This document shows, piece after piece, positions 40,863 to 52,805 of a stretch of 64,000 bases of DNA. The DNA is from Paraburkholderia youngii. Lineage in GTDB: Bacteria > Pseudomonadota > Gammaproteobacteria > Burkholderiales > Burkholderiaceae. The position numbers were made by a program, and so were the translations under genes. The stretch lies in the NCBI RefSeq assembly GCF_013366925.1, contig NZ_JAALDK010000001.1:4085165-4149164 (forward strand). The letters run 5' to 3'. The notes under the pieces are model-generated. The model ran no database searches. It saw only the letters and a program-made list of their open reading frames with translations, and was not told the DNA's origin. Position 1 is the first letter of the stretch; each line of letters starts with the position of its first letter.

Positions 40863-40868
40863 TACAAT
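40863..40868 (+). promoter_or_regulatory. -10 element of the dapA promoter
   Basis: TACAAT 33 nt before the dapA ATG, overlapping the end of the methyltransferase region. No clear -35 at 16-18 bp. Confidence 0.3.
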
Positions 40869-40900
40869 CGCGGTTTACCTGATCATATTCATGGCGTTTC

Positions 40901-41818
<918 letters not shown>

Positions 41819-41941
41819 ACGGCCCGCCCGTCCAGCCGCCCACGCCAGACCGCCACCGGCATTTCATTAACCGACGTCGCTTCAGCCCACGTTCCCGGCA
41901 GACCGAACGAGGCATCGCGTTCCAGCATCACGAAGGACCTC

Positions 41942-43081
41942 ATGAAACGTTCCGCACTTTCCCTCCACGCAACCCGCATGGCGGCGCTGGCGCTTGCCCT
42001 GTCGACGCTCGCCGGCTGTGACACGCTGAACGACTGGTTCGCTTCCGACCGCGTCAACTACAAGGCGACCTCGAGCGCACCGCCGCTTGCCGTGCCGAGC
42101 GACCTGAGCACGTCGCCGAACGACCAGCGCTATGTGGCGCCGCCCGCCAATCTGGCGCTCGGTGGCACGCCGACGCGCGCTGTCACGGCCGCCGGCAACG
42201 CGACCGAAGGTCAGCCGACCGCACAGGATCCGCTCGGCATGCATATCGAGCGCGACGGCGACCGTCGCTGGCTGGTGGTAGACGGCCGTTCCCCGGAACA
42301 GCTGTGGCCGCAACTGCAGGAGTTCTGGCAGGAGAACGGCTTCGTGCTGAAGACCGACGCGCCGGCCACCGGCATCATGACGACCGACTGGGCGGAGAAC
42401 CGCGCGAACATTCCGGACGACTGGTTCCGCCGCACGATCGGCAAGGTGATCGACTTCGCCTATTCGTCGGGCACCCGCGACAGTTTCCGTACGCTCGTAT
42501 CGCGCGGTTCGGACAGCGCCACCGATATCTCGATCACGCATAGCGCGATGGAAGAGGTGATGACCGGGCAGGACAAGACGTCTTCGCGCTGGGAAGAGCG
42601 TCCGCGTGACCCGGCGCTCGAGGCGCTGTTCCTCGCCAAGCTGATGCAGAAGTTCGGCCTGACCGAAGCGCAGTCGAAGCAGCTGCTGACCGACGCGCGC
42701 CCGGCCAGCGCGCCGACCACCATCGAGCAGAACGCGGGCGCGTCGACGCTCGATTTGCAAGAGTCGTTCGACCGCGCCTGGCTGCGTGTGGGCCTCGCGC
42801 TCGATCGCACCAACTTCACGGTCGACAACCGCGATCGCGAGAAGGGCATCTACTATGTACGCTACGCGGATTCGATGCAGGAGCTGAAGAGGGAAGGCCT
42901 GTTCGGCAAACTGTTCTACAGCGGCAATTCGACGCGCAAGCCGGGCCAGGAATTCCTCGTCAACGTGCGCGCGAAGGGCGACGCCGTGACGCAGGTTGCG
43001 GTCGTCGACGCGAACGGGCAGATCGATACGTCGTCGGACGCGCAGCGCATCGTGTCGCTGCTGCACGCGCAACTGAATTAG
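41942..43081 (+). CDS. bamC: Outer-membrane protein assembly factor BamC
   Basis: A 379-residue lipoprotein of the BAM complex (NlpB/DapX). Signal peptide with lipobox LAGC (STLAGCDTLNDWF), then the conserved unstructured BamD-binding region (YKATSSAPPLAVPSDLS). Two helix-grip domains follow, at about 95-200 and 255-370. It is 124 bp after dapA, the same linkage as in E. coli. Confidence 0.92.
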   Translation: MKRSALSLHATRMAALALALSTLAGCDTLNDWFASDRVNYKATSSAPPLAVPSDLSTSPNDQRYVAPPANLALGGTPTRAVTAAGNATEGQPTAQDPLGMHIERDGDRRWLVVDGRSPEQLWPQLQEFWQENGFVLKTDAPATGIMTTDWAENRANIPDDWFRRTIGKVIDFAYSSGTRDSFRTLVSRGSDSATDISITHSAMEEVMTGQDKTSSRWEERPRDPALEALFLAKLMQKFGLTEAQSKQLLTDARPASAPTTIEQNAGASTLDLQESFDRAWLRVGLALDRTNFTVDNRDREKGIYYVRYADSMQELKREGLFGKLFYSGNSTRKPGQEFLVNVRAKGDAVTQVAVVDANGQIDTSSDAQRIVSLLHAQLN

Positions 43082-43088
43082 GCGGGTC

Positions 43089-43862
43089 GTGCGCTTCGCA
43101 AGTCTCGGCAGCGGCAGTGAAGGCAACGCGCTGCTGGTGGAAGCGCACAGCGGCGCGAGCACCACGCGCGTGCTGCTCGACTGCGGGTTTTCCGGGCGCG
43201 AAGTCGAGCGGCGTCTCGCGCGGCTCGGCGCGAGCGCCGAGCATCTCGATGCGATCCTGATTACGCATGAACATAGCGATCACATCGGCAGCGCATTGAC
43301 GCTGGCGCGCAAGTGGTCGATTCCGCTGTACATGAGCTGGGGCACCGCGCGCGCGGTGGGCGCCGACGAAACCGATGTCGACCTGCAGGTGCTGTGGGGC
43401 GACGAGGCGGTAGCAATCGGCGAGCTCAGCGTTCTCCCTTATACCGTTCCGCACGACGCTCGCGAACCGTTGCAATACGTGTTCTCGAACGGCGCGCGCC
43501 GGCTCGGCGTGCTCACCGACGTTGGCACGTCCACCCCGCATATCAGCGCGGTGCTGAGTGGTTGTGACGCACTCGTGCTCGAATGCAATCACGACGTGCA
43601 GATGCTCGCGGGCAGTCGTTATCCGCCGTCGCTGAAGGCGCGTATCGGCGGCAATCACGGGCATCTGAACAACGACGCGGCGGCTGAAATCCTGGCGTCG
43701 CTCGACCGCTCGCGTTTGCGGCATCTGGTCGCCGCGCATCTGAGCCAGCAGAACAATCTGCCGGAACTCGCGCAGGCGGCGCTGGCGGGCGTGGTTGGCG
43801 CGGCTCCCACCGAGGTGGTGGTTGCGTCGCAGAGCGAAGGTTTCGGGTGGTTGACTCTGTGA
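43089..43862 (+). CDS. Metallo-beta-lactamase-fold hydrolase (YycJ/WalJ-like)
   Basis: A 257-residue MBL-fold protein. The metal motif THEHSDHIG, the downstream CNHDVQM and the C-terminal HLSQQNN motif are present. MRFASLGSGSEGNALLVE starts from GTG at 43089, 7 bp after the bamC stop, so it is likely coupled to bamC. The SLGSGSEGN start matches the YycJ/WalJ family (5'-3' DNA exonuclease in Bacillus). Function in proteobacteria is not established. Confidence 0.85.
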   Translation: MRFASLGSGSEGNALLVEAHSGASTTRVLLDCGFSGREVERRLARLGASAEHLDAILITHEHSDHIGSALTLARKWSIPLYMSWGTARAVGADETDVDLQVLWGDEAVAIGELSVLPYTVPHDAREPLQYVFSNGARRLGVLTDVGTSTPHISAVLSGCDALVLECNHDVQMLAGSRYPPSLKARIGGNHGHLNNDAAAEILASLDRSRLRHLVAAHLSQQNNLPELAQAALAGVVGAAPTEVVVASQSEGFGWLTL

Positions 43863-43925
43863 CTGCGGTGCGGGGCTGGCTTCCCGTTGCGCCGCGCAGC
43901 GTGTGTCAGCTGATCAGGTAATGAA

Positions 43926-43959
43926 AAAAGCCCATAACGAACAATCGTTATGGGCTTTT
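43926..43959. terminator. Bidirectional intrinsic terminator
   Basis: AAAAGCCCATAACGA-ACAA-TCGTTATGGGCTTTT: a 15-bp perfect stem with a 4-nt loop. It separates the plus-strand MBL gene from the convergent Bax-inhibitor gene ending at 44008. Confidence 0.92.
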
Positions 43960-44007
43960 GCTTTGAGCGTCGAGGCGGCGCAGGGCACGCCTCGCGACCG
44001 GTCAAGC

Positions 44008-44706
44008 TTAATTGCGGTTGCCGCCGAAAATGCCGAGCAGCGCAAGCAGGTTCACGAACACGTTATACAGATCCAGGTAGATCGCTAGCGTCGCGGTGAT
44101 GTAGTTCGTCTCACCGCCGTTCACGACGCGCTGCACGTCGAACATGATGTAGGCGGAAAAGATCACGATTGCCATGACCGAAACCGTCAGCATCAGTGCC
44201 GGCAGTTGCAGGAACACGTTCGCGACCGAAGCCAGCAGGATCACGATCACGCCCATGAAGAGCCATTTGCCGAGGCCCGAGAAGTCGCGTTTGCTGACCG
44301 TGGCGATGGTCGCCATGGCCGCGAAGATCACACCAGTGCCACCAAACGCGAGCATGATCAGCGACGGGCCGTTCGAGAAGCCGAGCACGAACGCGAGAAT
44401 GCGCGACAGCATCAGCCCCATGAAGAACGTGAAGCCGAGCAGTACGAATACGCCGACGGCGCTGTCCTTGGTGCGCTGAATCGCGAACATGAAGCCGAAC
44501 GCGATCGCGAAGAACGCCAGCATGCTCATGGCGGGACTGGTGGCGGCAAACAGCGAGAAGCCGGTGGCAAGACCGACCCAGGCGCCGAGCACCGTTGGGA
44601 TCATCGACAACGCGAGCAGCCAGTAGGTATTCCGTAGCACGCGGTTGCGTGTTTCGACCGTACTGACCGCGCCGTTGCGGCCAAACATATATGGATGTTC
44701 GTTCAT
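44008..44706 (-). CDS. Bax inhibitor-1 / YccA family membrane protein
   Basis: A 232-residue polytopic inner-membrane protein with seven predicted TM segments. Family signatures include TYWLLALSMIPTVLGAW at the N-terminus and FSAYIMFDVQRVVNGG near the end, with the acidic pair Asp expected in the pore. E. coli YccA interacts with FtsH; other members are pH-gated calcium leak channels. AGGAG precedes the ATG. Specific role unknown. Confidence 0.88.
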   Translation of the reverse strand: MNEHPYMFGRNGAVSTVETRNRVLRNTYWLLALSMIPTVLGAWVGLATGFSLFAATSPAMSMLAFFAIAFGFMFAIQRTKDSAVGVFVLLGFTFFMGLMLSRILAFVLGFSNGPSLIMLAFGGTGVIFAAMATIATVSKRDFSGLGKWLFMGVIVILLASVANVFLQLPALMLTVSVMAIVIFSAYIMFDVQRVVNGGETNYITATLAIYLDLYNVFVNLLALLGIFGGNRN

Positions 44707-44923
44707 GGTCTCTCCTTACCTCGGAAGCGTGTTTCGTGATGGTGATACGGAAATTTGCGAAGCGCCGGCGGGCGCACCGTTCATCCGTAAGATTAGCGCG
44801 GCGGCACGGAGTTTCAATACCCTCCAGTCGCCCCTATGGCCTACGCTACCAGTATTTTGCACCCGTTGCTTCGATCCTTTCAAGTCTGTAAGGGTTCAAT
44901 CGCAATGATACACGAGAACATGC

Positions 44924-44929
44924 TACAAT
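44924..44929 (+). promoter_or_regulatory. -10 element of the ndk promoter
   Basis: TACAAT 47 nt before the ndk ATG, in an AT-rich leader. No good -35 at standard spacing. Confidence 0.3.
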
Positions 44930-44975
44930 AGCGGATTCATTTAAATCTGTAACCTCTTAATTTTTTGGAGTTTTT

Positions 44976-45401
44976 ATGGCGATCGAGCGCACCCTGTCGA
45001 TTATCAAGCCGGACGCAGTGGCCAAAAACGTGATCGGCCAGATCTATACCCGTTTCGAAAACGCTGGCCTGAAGATCGTGGCATCGCGCATGGTTCATCT
45101 GTCGCGTGCTGACGCCGAGAAGTTCTACGCTGTGCACGCAGCACGTCCGTTCTTCAAGGACCTCGTCGAATTCATGATCTCGGGTCCGGTGGTTGTGCAG
45201 GCGCTGGAAGGCGAAAACGCGATCCTGAAGCACCGTGACCTGATGGGTGCGACGGACCCGAAGAAGGCAGAAAAGGGCACGATCCGTGCCGACTTCGCCG
45301 ACAGCATCGACGCCAACGCGGTGCACGGTTCGGACGGGCCGGAAACGGCTGCGGTCGAAATCGCTTTCTTCTTCCCCCAAGTCAACGTCTACTCGCGTTG
45401 A
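44976..45401 (+). CDS. ndk: Nucleoside diphosphate kinase
   Basis: A 141-residue enzyme balancing NTP and dNTP pools. The phosphorylated histidine is H117 in [21 protein letters not shown] and [12 protein letters not shown] are also typical. TTTGGAG gives a strong ribosome binding site. First gene of the ndk-rlmN-rodZ-ispG-hisS-yfgM-bamB-der group, the same order as in E. coli. Confidence 0.97.
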   Translation: MAIERTLSIIKPDAVAKNVIGQIYTRFENAGLKIVASRMVHLSRADAEKFYAVHAARPFFKDLVEFMISGPVVVQALEGENAILKHRDLMGATDPKKAEKGTIRADFADSIDANAVHGSDGPETAAVEIAFFFPQVNVYSR

Positions 45402-45563
45402 GCGCCTCGCGCTGAGGTCGGGCAGTGACCTCAGTCGCGTATCGCAAGCCGTCTTTCGCGTGGCGCGTTTCGTGCGGTCGAATTGTTTTATCGCATGGAT
45501 CGCGCGCGGTGCACGGCAAAAGTAGTAAGGTAAAAGCAGCAGGAATGGGCGCGAACGGCACGG

Positions 45564-45589
45564 CGTTCATGCAGCTTGTTGCATGAACG
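45564..45589 (+). promoter_or_regulatory. 10-bp hairpin in the rlmN leader
   Basis: CGTTCATGCA-GCTTGT-TGCATGAACG, a perfect 10-bp stem with a 6-nt loop ending 31 nt before the rlmN start. No T-run follows, so it is not a terminator. It may stabilise the message or bind a regulator. Confidence 0.4.
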
Positions 45590-45619
45590 TAGTCTCGCAC
45601 TGAAATGGCAGGATTCGAT

Positions 45620-46771
45620 ATGACGAGCAGTCCCTCCGTCAACCTTCTCGACCTCGACGCCCAAGGGCTCGTCGCCTATTGCGACAGCCTGGGCGAGAAA
45701 CCGTTTCGCGCCAAGCAATTGCAGCGCTGGATTCACCAATACAACGCTGCCGACTTCGACGGCATGACCGATCTCGCGAAGTCATTGCGCGAAAAGCTCA
45801 AAGGGCGCGCCACGATCACAATGCCTGGCGTCGTCAGCGATCATATTTCGTCGGACGGCACACGCAAGTGGCTGATCGATGTCGGTAATGGCAACGCCGT
45901 TGAAACCGTGTACATACCCGAAGAAACGCGCGGAACGCTATGTGTGTCGTCGCAGGCGGGGTGTGCGGTCAACTGCCGATTCTGCTCGACCGGCAAGCAG
46001 GGGTTCTCCCGCAATCTCACCACCGGCGAAATCATCGGCCAGTTGCGCATGGCCGAGTTTGCGCTGCGCGCGTCGCGTGGCGATGCCGGCGGCCGCGCGA
46101 TGGGCGGCGACGGCAAGGGCGAGCGCGTCGTCACGAACGTCGTGATGATGGGGATGGGCGAGCCGCTGCTCAATTACGACGCGGTCGTGCCAGCCATGCG
46201 TCTGATGCTCGACGACAATGCGTACGGCCTGTCGCGCCGGCGCGTCACGTTGTCCACGTCGGGCGTCGTGCCGATGATGGACCGGCTTGGCGCGGACTTG
46301 CCCGTGGCGCTCGCGGTGTCGCTGCATGCGTCGAACGACGCGCTGCGCGACGTGCTGGTGCCGCTCAACAAAAAGTATCCGCTGCGCGAACTGATGGCGG
46401 CGTGCGAGCGCTACCTGAAAGTCGCGCCGCGCGATTTCATTACGTTCGAATATTGCATGCTCGATGGCGTGAACGACAGTGAGGCGCACGCACGCGAGCT
46501 GCTCGCCGTCACGCGCAGCGTGCCGTGCAAGTTCAATCTGATTCCGTTCAATCCGTTTCCCGAATCGGGCCTCATCCGCTCGAAACCGGAACAGATCAAG
46601 CGGTTTGCGCAGGTGTTGATCGACGCAGGCGTCGTCACCACCGTGCGCAAAACCCGCGGCGACGATATCGATGCTGCCTGCGGTCAGCTGGCCGGCGCGG
46701 TGAAAGACCGCACGCGTCTTGCTGAGCGCACCGGGAAGGCGGCGAAGGTGATCGAGGTTCGCGCCGTGTAA
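45620..46771 (+). CDS. rlmN: Dual-specificity 23S rRNA/tRNA adenine-C2 methyltransferase RlmN
   Basis: A 383-residue radical-SAM methyltransferase that makes m2A2503 in 23S rRNA and m2A37 in some tRNAs. The cluster motif is [11 protein letters not shown] (CxxxCxxC), with [17 protein letters not shown] and the C-terminal catalytic Cys in [12 protein letters not shown] chose ATG at 45620 ([13 protein letters not shown]) because AGGA lies 6 nt upstream; 45605 is a possible in-frame start. The segment [20 protein letters not shown] is a Gly-rich insertion relative to E. coli. Confidence 0.95.
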   Translation: MTSSPSVNLLDLDAQGLVAYCDSLGEKPFRAKQLQRWIHQYNAADFDGMTDLAKSLREKLKGRATITMPGVVSDHISSDGTRKWLIDVGNGNAVETVYIPEETRGTLCVSSQAGCAVNCRFCSTGKQGFSRNLTTGEIIGQLRMAEFALRASRGDAGGRAMGGDGKGERVVTNVVMMGMGEPLLNYDAVVPAMRLMLDDNAYGLSRRRVTLSTSGVVPMMDRLGADLPVALAVSLHASNDALRDVLVPLNKKYPLRELMAACERYLKVAPRDFITFEYCMLDGVNDSEAHARELLAVTRSVPCKFNLIPFNPFPESGLIRSKPEQIKRFAQVLIDAGVVTTVRKTRGDDIDAACGQLAGAVKDRTRLAERTGKAAKVIEVRAV

Positions 46772-46780
46772 TCGCGTGGG

Positions 46781-46837
46781 GCAGCAGGGCGTCGGCGTTC
46801 GGTGGAAAGCACTGCGAACGCAAAAATGCCCTGATGC
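46781..46837. repeat. Bipartite imperfect palindrome / structured element between rlmN and rodZ
   Basis: Outer arms GCAGCAGGGC (46781-46790) and GCCCTGATGC (46828-46837) pair at 9 of 10 positions. Inside, GCGTTCG (46795-46801) pairs with CGAACGC (46815-46821), extended by GTG/CAC around a GAAAG loop. Internal linkers are GTCG and AAAAAT. There is no T-tract, so it is not a simple terminator. It could be an RNA structure or a REP-like element. Confidence 0.55.
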
Positions 46838-46984
46838 CACCGGCGGTTGAAAAGAAAGTTTGCAGAATCGATCGGGAGCGGCACACAAAGCCGCACATTT
46901 TGTTATAAACGGTCTGCGATTTGGACGTGAGGCTCGAGCCCGTCCAGTCGCACGATTAAAAGAATCGACGCGAAAGGATTTGGG

Positions 46985-48121
46985 ATGAGTGAGCCGCAGC
47001 ACCCGCAGCCGCACGAGACAGACACGAACGACGGCCATCCGGCACCCGTTGCAAGGGCAGTGGTCCAGCCGGTCGTGCAGCCGGCCCTCGATTCGTTGGC
47101 AGCGGTTGGCGCGCGCTTGACCCAGTTGCGCGAGTCGAAAGGCTGGGCGATCGAGGACGTGTCGGCGCGGCTGAAGGTGTCGGTCGTCAAGCTGAGCGCG
47201 CTCGAAGCGGGCGACATTAGCCATCTGCCGGACACGACGTTCGCACTCGGCGTCGTGCGCAGCTACGCGAAAATGCTCGGCGCCGATCCGGCGCCTTTTA
47301 CGGCGGCGCTGCGTCGCGAAAGAGGAGTGCCGGCGCCGAATCTGTCGATGCCCGCGTCATCCGGCAAGGATCTGCCCCGCGGCAAGGTTTCGCTGTCGCT
47401 CGGCGATAGCGGACACAAGAGCCGTTCGTGGCTCTGGGGCATTGCGGCGATCGTCGTCGCGGTCATCGCGCTCGGCATGTGGCGCACTAACGGCGGCGAT
47501 TCCTCCGCGTGGCTCGCGCGGCTGAAGGCCAGCGCAAATAGTTCGACGAGCAGCGACACGGCGGCGTCGGGCCCAGTCGCGCAAGGCCCGGCGACGGCGG
47601 AAGGCGCATCGGCGCCGGACGCGGCGGCCACGGCGGACAACGCGGGGAGCGCGGATAATGCGGCGTCTGCGTCGGCAACGCCGATGCCCGCACCGCTTGC
47701 CACCGGCACCGCGCCGGGCTCGGCCCCGGCTGCGAATACAGCGGCAACGCCGGCGCCGGCGGCAGCGGCAGCGAAGGCCGGCTCGCAGGCGCAGGCACAG
47801 GCCGCCATGGAGAGCCCAAGTGCACCGGTGGTCGTGGCGAACGCGTCGGCACCGGCGGTTGCGCCAGCGCCCGGCGAGTCGGTCGTCGCGCTGCGGGTGA
47901 CGCAGGACAGCTGGTTCAGCGTGCGTGACAAAAACGGCAAGGAATTGTTCTCCGGCCTCGTGCATGCTGGCGATCCGAAGGAAGTGACGGGCGCCGGCCC
48001 GTTCAAGGTGACGGTCGGCAACAAGGCGGGTCTCGAGTCGGTGACGCTCGACGGCCAGCCGGTCGATCCGTCGAAATATGCGGCAGCCAAGGGCAATGTG
48101 GCGCGGTTTGCGCTGCCTTGA
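46985..48121 (+). CDS. rodZ: Cytoskeletal protein RodZ
   Basis: A 378-residue bitopic protein linking MreB to the elongasome. An N-terminal helix-turn-helix domain (about 35-105; LTQLRESKGWAIEDVSARLK), one TM helix at about 145-165 (SWLWGIAAIVVAVIALGMWR), then a 120-residue Ala/Pro/Ser-rich periplasmic linker and the C-terminal DUF4115 domain (about 295-375). The linker is low-complexity and longer than in E. coli. Position between rlmN and ispG is conserved. Confidence 0.92.
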   Translation: MSEPQHPQPHETDTNDGHPAPVARAVVQPVVQPALDSLAAVGARLTQLRESKGWAIEDVSARLKVSVVKLSALEAGDISHLPDTTFALGVVRSYAKMLGADPAPFTAALRRERGVPAPNLSMPASSGKDLPRGKVSLSLGDSGHKSRSWLWGIAAIVVAVIALGMWRTNGGDSSAWLARLKASANSSTSSDTAASGPVAQGPATAEGASAPDAAATADNAGSADNAASASATPMPAPLATGTAPGSAPAANTAATPAPAAAAAKAGSQAQAQAAMESPSAPVVVANASAPAVAPAPGESVVALRVTQDSWFSVRDKNGKELFSGLVHAGDPKEVTGAGPFKVTVGNKAGLESVTLDGQPVDPSKYAAAKGNVARFALP

Positions 48122-48133
48122 CAGATACGGTAC

Positions 48134-48165
48134 GCGCCGCGGCCAACCGGTCCGCGGCGCTTTTT
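48134..48165 (+). terminator. Intrinsic terminator after rodZ
   Basis: GCGCCGCGG-N9-CCGCGGCGC, a 9-bp stem followed by TTTTT. ispG starts only about 40 bp later, so the operon may be partly attenuated here. Confidence 0.75.
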
Positions 48166-48206
48166 CAATTGAGGCGCTGCGTTTTTGCATAGCGCGTGCG
48201 GCGTAA

Positions 48207-49523
<1,317 letters not shown>

Positions 49524-49544
49524 ATACCGGCAATCGAAACACAG

Positions 49545-50885
49545 ATGACTGAACAGAAGAAAAAGCTCGAGAAGCTTTCCGGCGTGAAGGGCATGAACGA
49601 CATCCTTCCGCAGGAAGCCGGGCTCTGGGAATTTTTCGAAACCACCGTCAAGTCGATGCTGCGTTCGTATGGATATCAGAATATCCGCACGCCGATCGTC
49701 GAGCATACGCAGCTGTTCACGCGCGGTATCGGCGAAGTGACCGACATCGTCGAAAAAGAGATGTACAGCTTCACCGACGCATTGAACGGCGAAAACCTGA
49801 CGATGCGCCCGGAAAACACGGCGGCGGTGGTGCGCGCGTCGATCGAGCACAACATGCTGTACGACGGCCCGAAGCGCCTGTGGTACATCGGGCCGATGTT
49901 CCGTCACGAGCGTCCGCAGCGCGGCCGTTATCGCCAGTTCCACCAGGTCGGTGTCGAGGCGCTCGGCTTCGCGGGTCCGGATGCGGACGCGGAAATTATC
50001 ATGATGTGCCAGCGTCTGTGGGACGACCTCGGCTTGACCGGCATCAAGCTCGAAATCAACTCGCTGGGCCTCGCTGAAGAGCGAGCCGCGCATCGTGTCG
50101 AACTGATCGCATACCTCGAGAAGCACATGGACGTGCTCGACGAAGACGCGAAGCGCCGTCTCTATACGAACCCGCTGCGCGTGCTCGATACGAAGAATCC
50201 CGCGCTGCAGGAAGTCGCGCAAAACGCGCCCAAGCTGATCGACTTTCTCGGCGAAGAATCGCGCGCGCACTTCGAAGGTCTGCAGCGTCTTCTGAAGGCG
50301 AACAACCTTCCGTTTACGATCAATCCGCGTCTCGTGCGCGGTCTCGATTACTACAATCTGACCGTGTTCGAGTGGGTGACCGACAAGCTCGGCGCGCAAG
50401 GCACGGTCGCGGCGGGCGGCCGCTACGATCCCCTGATCGAGCAGCTCGGTGGCAAGCCGACCGCTGCGTGCGGCTGGGCGATGGGCATCGAGCGGATTCT
50501 CGAGTTGCTGAAGGAAGAGCAGCTCGTGCCGGAAGACGAAGGTTGCGACGTGTACGTGGTCCATCAGGGCGACGCCGCGCGCGAGCAGGCTTTCATCATC
50601 GCCGAGCGTCTGCGCGATACCGGTCTCGACGTGATCCTGCATTGCAGCGCGGACGGTCAGTATGCAAGCTTCAAGTCGCAGATGAAGCGCGCCGATGCGA
50701 GCGGCGCCGCGTTTGCGGTCGTGCTTGGCGAGGACGAGATCGCCAATGGCACGGTCGGCGTGAAACCGCTGCGCGATACCCAGGCCCATGGCGGTAAGAA
50801 CGAGCAACAGAACGTGCCCGCCGAAGACTTGACCGAATATCTAATCAATGCGATGGTTGCATCCGCCGAAGACGGCGACGACTGA
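49545..50885 (+). CDS. hisS: Histidyl-tRNA synthetase
   Basis: A 446-residue class II synthetase charging tRNA-His. Motif 1 near [12 protein letters not shown], motif 2 ([18 protein letters not shown]), the His-binding [16 protein letters not shown] and motif 3 ([14 protein letters not shown]) are present. A C-terminal anticodon-binding domain ends the protein. A paralogous HisZ is encoded at 59097-60248; this copy has the full tRNA-binding domain. Confidence 0.97.
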   Translation: MTEQKKKLEKLSGVKGMNDILPQEAGLWEFFETTVKSMLRSYGYQNIRTPIVEHTQLFTRGIGEVTDIVEKEMYSFTDALNGENLTMRPENTAAVVRASIEHNMLYDGPKRLWYIGPMFRHERPQRGRYRQFHQVGVEALGFAGPDADAEIIMMCQRLWDDLGLTGIKLEINSLGLAEERAAHRVELIAYLEKHMDVLDEDAKRRLYTNPLRVLDTKNPALQEVAQNAPKLIDFLGEESRAHFEGLQRLLKANNLPFTINPRLVRGLDYYNLTVFEWVTDKLGAQGTVAAGGRYDPLIEQLGGKPTAACGWAMGIERILELLKEEQLVPEDEGCDVYVVHQGDAAREQAFIIAERLRDTGLDVILHCSADGQYASFKSQMKRADASGAAFAVVLGEDEIANGTVGVKPLRDTQAHGGKNEQQNVPAEDLTEYLINAMVASAEDGDD

Positions 50886-50951
50886 TCGCGATGTCGTCGA
50901 GCCGGCTGGCTCGACACGCACACGTAGCAAGAATGAGGAAATCGCCGGGCA

Positions 50952-51581
50952 ATGAGTTACCACGACGAACAAGAATCGATTGAAAGTCTGAAGGCATGGT
51001 GGCAGCAGTGGGGCAATGCGACCACGTGGATCGTGCTGGTGGTGTTGTTGGCAGGCGCGAGCTGGAATGGCTGGAATTTCTGGCAGCGTCGCCAGGCCGC
51101 GGAAGCCGCGGTGCTGTATGACCAGGTTCAACAAGCCACGGCAGCGGGCGACAAGGCGCAGATCGCGCGCGTCGCCGCCGACATGGAAGACAAGTTCGGC
51201 CGCACCGCCTACGCTCAGATGACCGCGCTCGGCGCCGCCAAGGCGCTCTACACCGCTGGCGACGAAGCCGGCGCGAAGGCGCAGCTGCAATGGGCGATCG
51301 ATCACGCGAAAGATGACGAGTTCAAGCAGATCGCGAAGCTGCGCATGGCATCGCTGCTGCTCGACGACAAGGCGTACGACCAGGGGCTCGCGCTTCTGGC
51401 GGAGCCGCAATCCGATGCCTTCAAGGGCGTCGTGGCGGACCGCCGCGGCGACCTGCTCGCCGCCCAAGGCAAGCGCGACGACGCGCGCGCGGCCTACAAG
51501 CTCGCGCTCGACTCGCTGTCGAAGAGCGACAGTTCGGCGCGCCAGCTGATCCAGTTCAAGCTGGATGCGCTTGGCGGCTGA
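50952..51581 (+). CDS. YfgM-like TPR membrane protein (ancillary SecYEG translocon subunit)
   Basis: A 209-residue bitopic protein with an N-terminal TM helix (TTWIVLVVLLAGASWNGWNF) and periplasmic TPR-like helices. It belongs to the YfgM/DUF2133 family, which associates with SecYEG and PpiD at the translocon. Placed between hisS and bamB, as yfgM is in E. coli. Confidence 0.9.
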   Translation: MSYHDEQESIESLKAWWQQWGNATTWIVLVVLLAGASWNGWNFWQRRQAAEAAVLYDQVQQATAAGDKAQIARVAADMEDKFGRTAYAQMTALGAAKALYTAGDEAGAKAQLQWAIDHAKDDEFKQIAKLRMASLLLDDKAYDQGLALLAEPQSDAFKGVVADRRGDLLAAQGKRDDARAAYKLALDSLSKSDSSARQLIQFKLDALGG

Positions 51582-51659
51582 GCGTCCCGCGCGGCGCGCC
51601 GCGAGCCACGACCGCAAGACGGTCTCCCTTAATCCATTTCCTGAATGCTTCGTCCACCG

Positions 51660-52805
51660 ATGAATCTGCTGAAACGTTACGCCGTGCCCGTTATCTGTGC
51701 GATGACCGTTCTCACGCTGGCGGCTTGCTCGTCCACGAAAGACGAGCGCCGTGTGCCGACGCCGCTCACCGAGTTCAAACCCGTTCTCGACGTGCAGCAG
51801 TCCTGGTCGGCGAGCGTCGGCAAGGCGGGCCGCTACATGTTCTCGCCGGTTGCCGTCGGCAATGCCGTGTACGCTGCCGGCACGAACGGCACGGTCGCCA
51901 AGATCGACGCGCAAACCGGCAAGGACGTGTGGCGCGTCAAGCTGCATGACGATCTGTCGGCGGGCGTCGGCAGCGATGGCACGCTCACCGCGGTCGGCGG
52001 CCTGAAGGGCGACGTATACGTGCTCGGCGCGGACGGCAAGGAGCTGTGGACCGCGAAGGCGCCGGGCGAGATCATTTCGCCGCCGCTCGTCGGCAACGGC
52101 CTCGTGGTCGTGCGCACGATCGACGGCCAGATCGTCGCGTTCAACGCGCAAACCGGCGAGCAGAAGTGGAACTTCCGCAACCGCGCGGTGCCGTTGAACC
52201 TGCGCGTGTCATCGGGCATGACGTTCGCGGGCGACGCGGCCGTGCTGGCTGGCTTCCCGGGCGGTTCGTTCGCCGCTATCAACCTGCAGACGGGCGACGC
52301 CTACTGGCAGACGCCGGTGTCGTATCCGAAGGGCGTGACCGAGGTCGAGCGTATCAACGACGTGACCGGCCCGCCGACGCTGGTGGGTTCGGAGACCTGC
52401 GCGGTGACGTTCCAGGGCCAGATTGGCTGTTTCGACGCGAACTCGGGCCGCGCGCTGTGGGGCAAGCCGTTCTCGAGCACGAGCGGCCTCGCGCAGGATG
52501 AGCGCAGCGTGGTCGCCGCCGACGACTGGTCGGTCGTGTCCGCGTTCGACGTGAACAACGGTTCGGTGCTGTGGAAGAACGAGGCGCTGAAGAACCGCGA
52601 ACTGAGCGTGCCGATGCTGCTCGGCCGCGCGGCCGTGTTCGGTGACTACAAGGGCTTCGTGCATTTCCTGTCGACCGCCGACGGCACGCTCGTCGCGCGG
52701 GTCAAGACCGACGGTAGCGCGATTACCGCCGCACCGGTGCTGGCAGGCGACACGCTGGTCATCCAGACGCGCGATGGCGGCCTGTTCGGCTATCGTCCGC
52801 GCTGA
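51660..52805 (+). CDS. bamB: Outer-membrane protein assembly factor BamB
   Basis: A 381-residue lipoprotein of the BAM complex. MNLLKRYAVPVICAMTVLTL leads to lipobox LAAC with C23 lipidated, followed by an eight-bladed PQQ-type beta-propeller whose repeats (LDVQQSW, DAQTGKDVWRVKL, NAQTGEQKWNFR, DANSGRALWGK) are clear. An in-frame ATG at 51645 was rejected because it would add charged residues before the signal. Part of the hisS-yfgM-bamB-der block. Confidence 0.95.
   Translation: MNLLKRYAVPVICAMTVLTLAACSSTKDERRVPTPLTEFKPVLDVQQSWSASVGKAGRYMFSPVAVGNAVYAAGTNGTVAKIDAQTGKDVWRVKLHDDLSAGVGSDGTLTAVGGLKGDVYVLGADGKELWTAKAPGEIISPPLVGNGLVVVRTIDGQIVAFNAQTGEQKWNFRNRAVPLNLRVSSGMTFAGDAAVLAGFPGGSFAAINLQTGDAYWQTPVSYPKGVTEVERINDVTGPPTLVGSETCAVTFQGQIGCFDANSGRALWGKPFSSTSGLAQDERSVVAADDWSVVSAFDVNNGSVLWKNEALKNRELSVPMLLGRAAVFGDYKGFVHFLSTADGTLVARVKTDGSAITAAPVLAGDTLVIQTRDGGLFGYRPR

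Noticed and set aside
46781..46837. Intrinsic terminator after rlmN
   Set aside because: The hairpin has no T-tract on either strand at the correct position.
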